Assembly: GCF_012933445.1 (NCBI RefSeq)
Contig: NZ_JABBNC010000004.1
Location: 62,001-126,000 of the forward strand
From: Actinoplanes sp. TBRC 11911
GTDB taxonomy: Bacteria; Actinomycetota; Actinomycetes; Mycobacteriales; Micromonosporaceae
Reading direction: 5' to 3'
DNA: 64,000 bases
In this document: one piece after another, positions 48,615 to 57,504 of the stretch
Position numbering within the stretch: the first letter of the stretch is position 1
How the letters are laid out: the number at the start of each line of letters is the position of its first letter
The notes under the pieces: model-generated
What the model saw: the letters and a program-made list of their open reading frames with translations, nothing else
What the model was told of the DNA's origin: nothing
Databases searched by the model: none
Made by a program: the position numbers and the translations under genes

Positions 48615-51391
48615 ACACGTCCCTGGGCCGCATCGAGCTGGAGATCGGCGGCATGACCTGCGCGTCCTGCGCCGCCCGGGTCGAGAAGAAGCTGAACCGG
48701 ATGGACGGGGTCAGCGCGACCGTCAACTACGCCACCGAGAAGGCGACGGTCACCGTGGACCCGTCGGTGACCGCGGCGGACCTGATCGCCACGGTGGAGA
48801 AGACCGGTTACACGGCGCAGCTGCCGCAGCCCGCCGTCGCCGTCGCCGCGCCGTCGCCGGCCGACACGCTCCGCACCCGGCTGTGGGTGTCGATCGTGCT
48901 CAGCGTGCCCGTCGTGGTTCTCGCGATGGTGCCCGCCTGGCAGTTCAACTACTGGCAGTGGCTGTCGTTGACGCTGGCCGCGCCGGTCGTCGTCTACGGC
49001 GGGTTCCCGTTCCACCGGGCCGCGTGGATCAACCTGCGGCACGGCGCCGCCACCATGGACACCCTGGTGTCGCTGGGCACGCTGGCCGCGTTCGGCTGGT
49101 CGGTGTGGGCGCTCTTCTTCGGCACGGCCGGGATGCCCGGCATGGTGCATCCATTCAGCTTTGCCGTCGTACGCGGTGACGGCGCGGACAACATCTACCT
49201 GGAGGCCGCCGCCGGGGTGACGACGTTCCTCCTCGCCGGACGCTACTTCGAGGCCCGTGCCAAGCGCCGCGCCGGGGATGCGCTGCGCGCGTTGCTCGAA
49301 CTGGGCGCCAAGGAGGTGGCGGTGCTGCGCGGCGCCGCCGAGGTGCGGGTCCCGGTGGCCGAGCTGACCGTGGGGGACCGCTTCGTCGTCCGCCCCGGCG
49401 AGAAGATCGCCACCGACGGCGTGATCGACGACGGCTCGTCCGCGGTGGACCGCAGCATGCTGACCGGCGAGAGCATCCCGGTCGAGGTCGGCCCCGGCGA
49501 CGCCGTGGTCGGCGCGACGGTCAACGCCGGCGGCCGGCTGATCGTGCGTGCCACCCGCGTCGGTTCGGACACGCAGCTGGCCCAGATGGCCCGGCTCGTC
49601 GAGGACGCGCAGACCGGTAAGGCCGCCGTGCAGCGCCTGGCCGACCGCATCTCCGGCGTTTTCGTCCCCGTCGTGATCGCGCTGGCCGTCGGGACGCTCG
49701 GCTGGTGGTTCGGCACCGGCGCGGGTTGGACGGAGGCTTTCACGGCGGCGGTGGCCGTGCTGATCATCGCGTGCCCGTGCGCGCTGGGCTTGGCGACCCC
49801 GACGGCGTTGCTGGTCGGGACGGGCCGGGGAGCGCAGCTGGGCATCCTCATCAAGGGCCCCGAGGTTTTGGAGTCCACCCGCCGCGTCGACACGGTCCTG
49901 CTGGACAAAACGGGCACGGTGACGAGCGGCAAGATGACCCTGGTGTCGGTGGTCGCGGCGCCGGCTGAGACCGCGGTCTTCCCGGCTCCGGGTGAGGGCT
50001 CTGCGCTTCCGGCGCCGGACCAGGTTACCGACGACCTGCTGCGCCTGGCCGCGGCGGTCGAGGCGGCGTCGGAGCACCCGATTGCCCGCGCGATCACGGA
50101 AGGCTGGCAGAGGGCCCAGGCTTCGGGCGCGCTAGAGGCAGGCGTCGCCACCGACATCCACCGCACCGACATCCACCGCACCTCCACCGCGGCCTCCACT
50201 CACCGCACCTCCGCCTCCACCAACCGCACCTCCGCCTCCGCCAACCGCACCTCCGCCTCCGCCTCCACCTCCGCCAACCGCACCTCCACCTCAGCCTCCG
50301 CCTCCGCCAACCGCACCTCCACCTCCACCTCCGCCTCCACCTCCACCTCCGCCTCCACCTCCACCTCCACCTCCGCCTCCGCCTCCACCTCCGCCAACCG
50401 CACATCCACCCATAGCCCCTCCATGCTGCCGGACATTTCCGATTTTTCGAATATCGAGGGCTTTGGGGTGCAGGCGAAGGTCGACGGGCGCACGGTCGTC
50501 ATCGGGCGACTGTCGCTGCTGCGGGAGCAGGGTTTCGAGGTGCCCGAGTCGATCGAAGCCGCCGTGGCGAGCGCCCAGGCGGCCGGCCAAACCGCGGTCG
50601 TCGTCGGGTGGGCCGGCACGGATGGCCTGGTCGCGGGCGGGGCGACTGGCGGCTCGGCCGTGGGTGGGGTGACTGGCGGCTCGGCCGTGGGTGGGGTGAC
50701 TGGCGGCTCGGCCGTGGGTGGGGTGACTGGCGGCTCGGCCGTGGGTGGGGTGACTGGCGGCTCGGCCGTGGGTGGCGCGACTGTCGGGCCGGCCGTGGCC
50801 GGCGCTGCTGTCGGGCAAGCCCGTGCGGTATTGGCCGTGTCTGATGTGGTCAAGCCGACCAGCGCGGAAGCCGTCGCCGCACTGCGGGGGCTTGGGCTTA
50901 CGCCGGTCCTGCTCACCGGGGACAACGCCGCCGTGGCGAGGGCGGTCGCGGACGAGGTCGGGATCGATGCGGTGATCGCGGACGTGCTGCCCGCGGACAA
51001 GGTTGACGCGGTCAAGCGCCTCCAACGCGACGGCAAGGTCGTGGCCATGGTCGGCGACGGCGTGAACGACGCGGCCGCGCTGGCTCAGGCCGACCTCGGG
51101 CTCGCGATGGGCACCGGGACCGACGTCGCGATTGAGGCATCGGACCTGACGCTCGTGCGCGGTGACCTGATGGCCGCGGTCGACGCGATCCGGCTGTCGC
51201 GGCGCACGCTGCGGATCATCAAGAGCAACCTGTTCTGGGCCTTCGCATACAACGTGGCCGCGCTGCCGCTGGCCGTCGCGGGGCTGCTCAACCCGATGAT
51301 CGCGGGGGCGGCGATGGCGTTCTCCAGTGTGTTCGTGGTGGCGAACAGCCTGCGCCTGCGCCGGTTCACCTCGGTGGTCGCGCATCGCTAG
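48611..51391 (+). CDS. copA: Copper-exporting P1B-type ATPase with repeat-expanded ATP-binding region
   Basis: 926 residues, about 180 more than usual. The N-terminal metal domain has [16 protein letters not shown] (CASC 17-20). Other motifs are TGES (285-288), the transport CPC (389-391), DKTGT (432-436), SEHP (488-490), GFGV (627-630) and GDGVND (815-820). All catalytic parts are intact. Two insertions are odd: residues about 517-603 are Ser/Thr/Ala with NRTS and HRTS repeats, between the HP loop and the GxG loop, and residues 679-723 are five copies of TGGSAVGGV just after [10 protein letters not shown]. Both are in the cytoplasmic ATP-binding domain. Frame is preserved, so expression is likely. 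Confidence 0.94.
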   Translation: MNTSLGRIELEIGGMTCASCAARVEKKLNRMDGVSATVNYATEKATVTVDPSVTAADLIATVEKTGYTAQLPQPAVAVAAPSPADTLRTRLWVSIVLSVPVVVLAMVPAWQFNYWQWLSLTLAAPVVVYGGFPFHRAAWINLRHGAATMDTLVSLGTLAAFGWSVWALFFGTAGMPGMVHPFSFAVVRGDGADNIYLEAAAGVTTFLLAGRYFEARAKRRAGDALRALLELGAKEVAVLRGAAEVRVPVAELTVGDRFVVRPGEKIATDGVIDDGSSAVDRSMLTGESIPVEVGPGDAVVGATVNAGGRLIVRATRVGSDTQLAQMARLVEDAQTGKAAVQRLADRISGVFVPVVIALAVGTLGWWFGTGAGWTEAFTAAVAVLIIACPCALGLATPTALLVGTGRGAQLGILIKGPEVLESTRRVDTVLLDKTGTVTSGKMTLVSVVAAPAETAVFPAPGEGSALPAPDQVTDDLLRLAAAVEAASEHPIARAITEGWQRAQASGALEAGVATDIHRTDIHRTSTAASTHRTSASTNRTSASANRTSASASTSANRTSTSASASANRTSTSTSASTSTSASTSTSTSASASTSANRTSTHSPSMLPDISDFSNIEGFGVQAKVDGRTVVIGRLSLLREQGFEVPESIEAAVASAQAAGQTAVVVGWAGTDGLVAGGATGGSAVGGVTGGSAVGGVTGGSAVGGVTGGSAVGGVTGGSAVGGATVGPAVAGAAVGQARAVLAVSDVVKPTSAEAVAALRGLGLTPVLLTGDNAAVARAVADEVGIDAVIADVLPADKVDAVKRLQRDGKVVAMVGDGVNDAAALAQADLGLAMGTGTDVAIEASDLTLVRGDLMAAVDAIRLSRRTLRIIKSNLFWAFAYNVAALPLAVAGLLNPMIAGAAMAFSSVFVVANSLRLRRFTSVVAHR
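50155..50412 (+). repeat. Hexanucleotide-type repeat (CCTCCG/CCACCT) inside copA
   Basis: About 260 bases of degenerate 6-base repeats mixing CCTCCG and CCACCT, interrupted by GCCAACCGCACC units that encode AlaAsnArgThr. It encodes a Ser/Thr/Ala-rich low-complexity segment. In-frame, because every unit is a multiple of three. Confidence 0.95.
50645..50779 (+). repeat. 27-bp minisatellite inside copA, five copies
   Basis: Exact units starting at 50645, 50672, 50699, 50726 and 50753, each encoding nine residues (TGGSAVGGV). Identity between units is complete or nearly so, implying recent expansion. Confidence 0.97.
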
Positions 51392-52080
51392 AGATTTTCG
51401 CGTTTGAGGTCTCGGTGCTGTCGACTTGCTACCCGCGCTGTCGGCCTTGCTGCTCGGCTCATCTGGTCGGGTCGGGCTCTGCCAATGGCAGCCTGGTTCG
51501 TTTCGTAGCCCGGCGGCCGCGACCCGTGACGCGGCGGCTCGGGACGGGCATTCCGCGCGCCCGTCGACCGGGCGGCTCCAAGCAGCGTCAGGCAGCGCCG
51601 TCCGTGCCCATGATGTGGGATCCGTGTCCGTTGTACGGGACCGACGCCCACATCGTGGCAGCGCGTCCACAATGCGAGATATATGTCCACCATGGACACA
51701 TCTTTTATCCGCGTTCATACCCTTTGCTCCGGTGCTTTCCGCCGTGTTTGGTAGACCTTGGAGAGTCCGGGCTCACATATGGGCGCAACTCTCCAAGGTC
51801 TCAAGAAGGTCCAGGATGTGGTCGGGATCGCCACATAGTGGGATAGGCGGACGAGGCGCGCGTCGACCTGGACACCTGTGCGGCTCGTGGTCACCTCGGC
51901 TGCCGATGCCGATGCCGATGCCGATGCCGATGCCGATGCCGATGCCGATGCCGATGGCGATGGCACGCCGATGGCGATAGCGGGCTGAGAGCCCCGGACT
52001 GCTGCGGGCCGCTGATTACGGGTCGCCGGTTGCTCGACACGCACGGCGTCGAGATCCGCCGCCGCCTCGCGTAAGCGGCA
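51388..52080. repeat. Dispersed repeat, copy 2
   Basis: Second copy of the element at 27428-28130, same orientation, starting at the copA stop codon and lying between copA and a convergent TetR gene. It has about 100 extra bases near its left end and a hexamer array where copy 1 has a 27-bp array. Shared blocks include ATGTGGGATCCGTGTCCGTT (51614) and GCCACATAGTGGGAT (51830). The stretch of about 800 bases from 51392 to 52202 holds no gene I can support. 52080-52202 has no feature I recognise. Confidence 0.85.
51901..51954. repeat. Hexamer array (TGCCGA), nine copies
   Basis: Nine perfect head-to-tail copies within dispersed repeat copy 2, followed by degenerate units. Perfect identity suggests recent slippage. 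Confidence 0.97.
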
Positions 52081-52202
52081 GGTCGACCGGAGCGAAGCCG
52101 GCGCGCCGACGCTTGAGAACGGCAACGATGACCCCAACGCGGATCTGGGCGAGTGGCCGGGCCCGGCGCCGCCACGGCGAGCGGCTGGCCGGGCCGGCCG
52201 GG

Positions 52203-52820
52203 TCACTTACGGAGCAGCGCGTCGCTTGCCGCTCGGGCGAGCCAGCGCTCGGCCCGGTCGTACGTCCAGTGGTTGTCGTCGACCAGCGTGAACAGTGACG
52301 CGTAGCCGAAGTAATACCAGAGCACGTCGGCCGCCTCGTCCGCGTCCACATCGGTGGCCAGCGCGCCCAGATCGGCCAGACGCCGCGCGACCAGCCCCAC
52401 CCCGTCGCGATACCGCTTCGTCCCGAGGGCGAAATCGGCGGCCACGGCCTGGTCGTGCGGGGCGGTGGCCAGCGCGAGGCGCATCACGTCGCCCCAGTCC
52501 TGGCGCATCGTGCGCGTCATGAACGACAGCGTCCGGAGTATCTCGGCCGGGTCCTCGAGCCGGGCGAACCTCTCCTCGTACTCGGCGATGATCGGCGCCC
52601 GCGTCCATTCGTCGATCAGCGTGCCCATCAGCCCCTGTTTGCCGCCGGACACTGCGTAGACGGTCGCGGGAGACACCCGTGCCTCGGCCGCGATCTCGTC
52701 CACCCGGGTGGCGAAGAAGCCGCGCTCTGCGAACAACCGGCGGGCCGCGTCCACGATCGCCCGCCGGGTGAGCTCCGCATACTCCGCGCGTCGGCTCGGC
52801 GGCTTCGAGGCCTGGTTCAT
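52203..52820 (-). CDS. TetR-family regulator
   Basis: 205 residues from ATG 52820. The helix-turn-helix reads RAIVDAARRLFAERGFFATR, then VDEIAAEARVSPATVYAVSGG. The ligand domain is all-helical. The frame is open to 53297, but that part overlaps the divergent gene. It is divergent from an FAD oxidoreductase, with about 70 bases between the starts containing CGACA...TGTCG and GACAC...GTGTC half-sites. It probably represses that gene. Confidence 0.92.
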   Translation of the reverse strand: MNQASKPPSRRAEYAELTRRAIVDAARRLFAERGFFATRVDEIAAEARVSPATVYAVSGGKQGLMGTLIDEWTRAPIIAEYEERFARLEDPAEILRTLSFMTRTMRQDWGDVMRLALATAPHDQAVAADFALGTKRYRDGVGLVARRLADLGALATDVDADEAADVLWYYFGYASLFTLVDDNHWTYDRAERWLARAASDALLRK

Positions 52821-52890
52821 CAGACGACCGTAACAGACGTACGACACACTTCCTTGTCGCTGGAGTGTCACTCTGATTAGCGTAGCCGCT

Positions 52891-54171
52891 ATGCAGACAG
52901 CAGAGAGTGACCACATCAAGCTCTGGAACCGCGAGGTCGACGTCAAGCCGGCGCGCGTCGTCGCACCGACCGGGCCCGACGAGGTGAGCGCCGCACTCCG
53001 GCAACGCGACGGCCTGCCGGTCTCGGTGCTCGGCGGCGGCCACGACTGGGCGGGCCGGTCGGTCCGCCGCGACGGCCTGGTCATCGATCTGAGCCGGATG
53101 CGGCGCGTCGTGGTCGACCCGGTCGCCCGGATCGCGGTGCTCGGCGGAGGGGCCACCGCGGCCGACGTCATCGCGGAGGCCGGCAAGTACGGCCTGGTGG
53201 CCGCCACCGGCACCGTGGGCGATGTCGGGTTGACCGGCCTCACCCTGGGCGGCGGGTACGGGCTGCTGGCCGGCAAGCACGGCATGGCGGTGGACAACGT
53301 GGTCGCCGCCGACGTGGTGCTGGCCGACGGAAGCTACCTGCACACCGACGCGACCAACGACCCCGACCTGTTCTGGGCGCTGCGCGGCGGGGGCGGCAAC
53401 TTCGGCGTGGTCACCGCTCTGGAGGTTCGCCTGCACGAGCTCGATCAGGTGCTGGCCGGCTTCATCATGTTCGGGTTCGAGCAGGCCGCGCGGGTCTGGG
53501 CCGGCCTTCGGGAGGTGCTCGCCGAGGCGCCCGGCGAACTCACCGTGCAGTCCGGGATCTTCTCCGGCCCGGACGGATCCACCGCACTGCTGCTGATCCC
53601 CTGCTGGTCCGGGGCGAGCACCGAGGGCGAGGCGTGGATCAACCGCCTCCAGCGCCTGGGCACTCCCGTGTTTTCCCAGGTAACCCCTATGCCGTACGGG
53701 ACCCTGCTGCGTCTTTACGGCGAACAGATAGCCGACGGGAACCATTACGCGATCCGCACCCGAACCGTGCGAGCATACGCCCCCGAGGTCATCGAAGCGC
53801 TGGTGGAGGCCGGTCGGACCCGCACGTCGCGATGGTCCGGCATCCCGATCCACCACGCCCACGGCGCCACCACCCGGATCCCGGCCGACGCGACCGCCTT
53901 CCCGCATCGCGACCCGCACCACGTCGTCGAGATCGTCGCCGGCTGGCGCCCCGGGGATCCGGAACCCGCGCGCCACATCGCCTGGGCCGAATCGGTGTCC
54001 CGCTCGCTGGCCCCAATCGCCGAGCCGGGCGGGTACGTCAACCTGCTCGGCCCCGAGGCGACGGATCAGATCGACGAGGCGTACGGGCAAAACACCGCCC
54101 GCCTGCTGAGCATCAAACGCCGGTACGACCCGGACAACGTCTTCGCCGCGACGGGACTGCCGCGGCGATAG
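52891..54171 (+). CDS. FAD-linked oxidoreductase (berberine-bridge/VAO type)
   Basis: 426 residues. The PP-loop LPVSVLGGGHDWAG carries the His that binds FAD covalently. GTVGDVGLTGLTLGGGYGLL is the second FAD loop, where bicovalent enzymes have Cys but this protein has none, so single attachment is expected. The C-terminus reads YGQNTARLLSIKRRYDPDNVF, the BBE substrate-domain tail. It would oxidise an alcohol, sugar or aromatic substrate with O2. A possible -10 (TAGCGT) is ten bases before ATG, so the mRNA may be leaderless. TetR-controlled. Confidence 0.93.
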   Translation: MQTAESDHIKLWNREVDVKPARVVAPTGPDEVSAALRQRDGLPVSVLGGGHDWAGRSVRRDGLVIDLSRMRRVVVDPVARIAVLGGGATAADVIAEAGKYGLVAATGTVGDVGLTGLTLGGGYGLLAGKHGMAVDNVVAADVVLADGSYLHTDATNDPDLFWALRGGGGNFGVVTALEVRLHELDQVLAGFIMFGFEQAARVWAGLREVLAEAPGELTVQSGIFSGPDGSTALLLIPCWSGASTEGEAWINRLQRLGTPVFSQVTPMPYGTLLRLYGEQIADGNHYAIRTRTVRAYAPEVIEALVEAGRTRTSRWSGIPIHHAHGATTRIPADATAFPHRDPHHVVEIVAGWRPGDPEPARHIAWAESVSRSLAPIAEPGGYVNLLGPEATDQIDEAYGQNTARLLSIKRRYDPDNVFAATGLPRR

Positions 54172-54180
54172 GAGCCGTGG

Positions 54181-54206
54181 CGGCGGCCATGGGGGGATGG
54201 CCGCCG
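54181..54206. terminator. Bidirectional hairpin between the FAD oxidoreductase and thrS
   Basis: 10-bp perfect arms (54181-54190 and 54197-54206) with a GGGGGG loop in the gap between two convergent stops. No T-run, but position and strength suit a shared terminator. Confidence 0.65.
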
Positions 54207-54225
54207 TCGCGCACTCCGATGTCCG

Positions 54226-56226
54226 TCAGGCCGCGGACGGCCCCGTGTTCACCCGGGAACGCACGACCTCCACCACGTGCGCCACGGCCTCCTCGATCGG
54301 GACGCCGTTGCGCTGCGAGCCGTCGCGGTACCGGAAGGAGACCGTCCCGCCGGCCACGTCGTCGTCGCCGGCGATCGCCATGAACGGGATCTTCTGCTGC
54401 TGCGCCGTGCGGATCTTCTTCTGCATCCGGTCGTCCGAATAGTCCACCTCGGCGCGGATGCCCTGCTTGCGCAGCAGCGAGACAAATTCCGAAAGGTACG
54501 CGGCGTGCTCGTCGCGGATCGGGATGCCGACCACCTGCACCGGCGCGAGCCAGGCCGGGAACGCGCCCGCGTAGTGCTCGACCAGCAGGCCGAAGAACCG
54601 CTCGATCGAGCCGAACTTCGCCGAGTGGATCATCACCGGTTCCTGCCGGGTGCCGTCCGCCGCCTGGTATTCCAGTCCGAACCGGGCCGGCTGGTTGAAG
54701 TCGTACTGAATGGTGGACATCTGCCACGTGCGGCCGATCGCGTCCCGCGCCTGCACCGAGATCTTCGGGCCGTAGAAGGCCGCGCCGCCCGGGTCCGGTA
54801 CCAGCTCGAGCCCGGACTCCACGGCCACGTCCTCGAGCACCTTCGTCGCCACGGCCCACTGCTCGTCCGTACCGATGAATTTGTCGCTCTTGGGGTCCCG
54901 GGTGGAGATCTCCAGGTAGAAGTCGTCCAAGCCGAAGTCGCGTAGCAGCGACAGCACGAAGTTCAGCAGGTGCTTGATCTCGCCGGGGGCCTGCTCGGGC
55001 GACACGTACGAGTGCGAGTCGTCCTGGGTCAGCCCGCGCACCCGGGTGAGGCCGTGCACCACGCCCGACTTCTCGTAGCGGTACACCGAGCCGAACTCGA
55101 AGAACCGCAGCGGCAGCTCACGGTAGGAACGCCCGCGCGCCTTGAAGATCAAGTTGTGCATCGGGCAGTTCATGGCCTTGAGGTAGTAGTCCGCCCCCTC
55201 CAGCTCCATCGGGGGGAACATCGTGTCCTTGTAGTACGGCAGGTGCCCGGAGGTGTGGAACAGCCCCTCCTTGGTGATGTGCGGCGTGCCGACGTACTGG
55301 AAGCCCTCCTCGATGTGCCGCAGCCGGACGTAGTCCTCCATCTCCCGCTTGATCACCCCACCCTTCGGGTGGAAGACCGCGAGACCCGAGCCGATCTCGT
55401 CGGGGAAGGAGAAGAGGTCCAGCTCGGCGCCCAGCTTGCGGTGGTCGCGACGCTCGGCCTCGGCAAGACGATTGAGGTACGCCTTGAGTTCGTCCCGGGA
55501 CGGCCACGCCGTGCCGTAGATGCGCTGCAGCTGCGGGTTCTTCTCACTGCCGCGCCAGTACGCGGCGGCGGACCGCATCAGCTTGAACGCCGGGATCAAG
55601 CGGGTGGTGGGCAGGTGCGGGCCGCGGCACAGGTCACCCCAGACGCGCTTGCCGTCCTTGTCGATGTTGTCGTAGTGGGTCAGCTCGCCGTGGCCGACCT
55701 CCATCACCTCGTTGGCGTCCACGTCACCCTTGAGGTCGACCAGCTCGAGCTTGTACGGCTCGTCGATCAGCTCCAGCTTCGCCTCGTCGAGCGACCTGTA
55801 CTCCCGGCGGCGGAACGTCTGCCCGGCCTTGATGATCTCCTGCATGCGCTTTTCCAGCTTGGAAAGGTCCTCCGGCTGGAACGGCTTGGGCACGTCGAAG
55901 TCGTAGTAGAAGCCGTTCTCGATCGGCGGGCCGATGCCCAGCTTCGCCTCCGGGAACGTGTCCTGCACGGCCTGCGCCAGCACGTGCGCGGTCGAGTGGC
56001 GCAGCACGTTGAGGCCGTCCGGCGAGTCGATCGCGACCGGGGTCACGTCGGTGTCGAGCTCGGGCGCCCAGTCCAGGTCGCGGAGCCGGCCGGCGGCGTC
56101 GCGGACCACCACGACCGCCTTCGGCCCGGTCGTCGGCAGGCCGGCCGCGGCCACCGCGTCGGCGGCCGTAGTCCCGGCCGGGACGACAAGTGGGTCGGCC
56201 ACAGCGGGGGTACGGGGTGCGGACAC
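54226..56226 (-). CDS. thrS: Threonyl-tRNA synthetase
   Basis: 666 residues, a full-length ThrRS that charges tRNA-Thr. A TGS domain (residues 1-60) precedes the editing domain with [12 protein letters not shown] and YYDFDVP. Class II catalytic motifs follow, including [35 protein letters not shown] and TQDDSHSY. The C-terminal anticodon domain has [22 protein letters not shown] 56226 with GGAGAA six bases upstream. Divergent from corA. No T-box leader was recognised. Confidence 0.97.
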   Translation of the reverse strand: MSAPRTPAVADPLVVPAGTTAADAVAAAGLPTTGPKAVVVVRDAAGRLRDLDWAPELDTDVTPVAIDSPDGLNVLRHSTAHVLAQAVQDTFPEAKLGIGPPIENGFYYDFDVPKPFQPEDLSKLEKRMQEIIKAGQTFRRREYRSLDEAKLELIDEPYKLELVDLKGDVDANEVMEVGHGELTHYDNIDKDGKRVWGDLCRGPHLPTTRLIPAFKLMRSAAAYWRGSEKNPQLQRIYGTAWPSRDELKAYLNRLAEAERRDHRKLGAELDLFSFPDEIGSGLAVFHPKGGVIKREMEDYVRLRHIEEGFQYVGTPHITKEGLFHTSGHLPYYKDTMFPPMELEGADYYLKAMNCPMHNLIFKARGRSYRELPLRFFEFGSVYRYEKSGVVHGLTRVRGLTQDDSHSYVSPEQAPGEIKHLLNFVLSLLRDFGLDDFYLEISTRDPKSDKFIGTDEQWAVATKVLEDVAVESGLELVPDPGGAAFYGPKISVQARDAIGRTWQMSTIQYDFNQPARFGLEYQAADGTRQEPVMIHSAKFGSIERFFGLLVEHYAGAFPAWLAPVQVVGIPIRDEHAAYLSEFVSLLRKQGIRAEVDYSDDRMQKKIRTAQQQKIPFMAIAGDDDVAGGTVSFRYRDGSQRNGVPIEEAVAHVVEVVRSRVNTGPSAA

Positions 56227-56403
56227 GGTGTTCTCCTTCGTCACGGTTCGCCATCCGGGGATTTCCGGACCGTTGACGATGCTATCCGGGCCGCCCGGGC
56301 AGGCCCGCCCCGGAGCCGCCCGCCGCCCATACCCGACATTTCGGTTTTGTGTCGCCGAGGTGGTGCGTCCCGCCACCGCTCATCGTCGGCGCTCATTTTC
56401 TTG

Positions 56404-57417
56404 ATGCATAGTGTGCTCGTGACTGCACCATTCTGTGCGACCGAGACGCGGCTCTACGAGCACGGCACCGTCATCGCCGAGGGCTTCGCGTCCGACCAGT
56501 CGCAGGCCCTGCTGCACGAGCACCCCGAAGCGGTGCTCTGGCTCGACCTCTACCGGCCGGACGCGGCCGACCTCGAGGCGATCGGCAGCGAGTTCCGGCT
56601 GCACCCGCTCGCGATCGAGGACGCGGCCCAGCCGCACGAGCGGCCCAAGCTCGACCGTTACGCCGGGCACGCCTTCCTCAACGTCTACGCGGTCGATATC
56701 ACCCTCGACAACGGCACCTCGACCGTGACCAAGACCGAGATCAGCGCCTTCATCACCGAGCGGGCGCTGATCACCGTACGGAAATCGCCGAGCAACACCG
56801 CCCGGCTGACCGAGCGCTGGGACGCGGACGCGAAGCTCACCGACGCCGCGGGTGTCGGTTTCCTGGTGTACGGCCTGCTGGACGAGGTCGTCGACGGTCA
56901 CTACGCGGCCGGCATGCGGCTCGACCAGGCGATGGACTCGGTCGAGGACACGCTGCTGGAGGAGGGTGGCGCTCCCCGCGCGGTGCGGATGCGCGGCATC
57001 GAGATCCGCAAGATCGTGGCGCAGCTGCGCCGGGTGGTCGCGCCGATGCCGGAGCTCGTCGGCGCCGCGATGCGCAGCGACCTCGACCTGGTCGACGACC
57101 GGCTGCGGCCGTACTACCGCGACGTCGAGGACCACGCCGAGCACACCGTCGACACGGTCGAGCACCTGCGCGACCGGATCGAGGGCCTGTTGCAGGCCGA
57201 CCTGGCCGAGCAGGGCAACGTGCTCAACGACGTCACCCGCAAGCTCGCCGCCTGGGCCGCCATCATCGCGGTGCCGACCGCGATCACCGGCTACTTCGGC
57301 CAGAACCTGCCGTTCCCGGGGTTCGAGAAATGGTGGGGTGTCCTGCTCAGCTTCGGCCTGATCGTCATCTCGGCCGGGAGCCTCTACCTCTTCGCCAAGA
57401 AGCGCGGCTGGCTGTAG
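56404..57417 (+). CDS. corA: CorA-family Mg2+ channel with GQN signature
   Basis: 337 residues. An N-terminal alpha/beta domain and long helices precede two C-terminal membrane helices, and the tail ends KKRGWL as in CorA. The selectivity loop, normally YGMN, reads YFGQNLPFPG, a variant seen in actinobacterial CorA proteins. It would conduct Mg2+ or Co2+. ATG 56404 gives the full domain. GTG 56419 is possible. Divergent from thrS. Confidence 0.93.
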   Translation: MHSVLVTAPFCATETRLYEHGTVIAEGFASDQSQALLHEHPEAVLWLDLYRPDAADLEAIGSEFRLHPLAIEDAAQPHERPKLDRYAGHAFLNVYAVDITLDNGTSTVTKTEISAFITERALITVRKSPSNTARLTERWDADAKLTDAAGVGFLVYGLLDEVVDGHYAAGMRLDQAMDSVEDTLLEEGGAPRAVRMRGIEIRKIVAQLRRVVAPMPELVGAAMRSDLDLVDDRLRPYYRDVEDHAEHTVDTVEHLRDRIEGLLQADLAEQGNVLNDVTRKLAAWAAIIAVPTAITGYFGQNLPFPGFEKWWGVLLSFGLIVISAGSLYLFAKKRGWL

Positions 57418-57419
57418 GC

Positions 57420-57477
57420 AATATTTCGCAAATAGTAAATATTCACCGGCCCCCCTGAATGCGTTACATGGCGTAAC
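57420..57477. promoter_or_regulatory. AT-rich inverted repeat and operator-like dyad before the ABC operon
   Basis: AATATTT (57420-57426) and AAATATT (57437-57443) form a perfect inverted repeat just after corA. GTTAC-ATGGC-GTAAC (57463-57477) is a perfect dyad 28 bases before the first permease gene. The second is a likely operator. The first may end corA or hold the promoter. Confidence 0.5.
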
Positions 57478-57504
57478 CTGCCGTGTGATCTTCGGGAGGG
57501 ATGA

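Noticed and set aside
50645-50779. Possible CRISPR-like 27-mers
   Set aside because: The repeats are contiguous, in frame and translated within copA.
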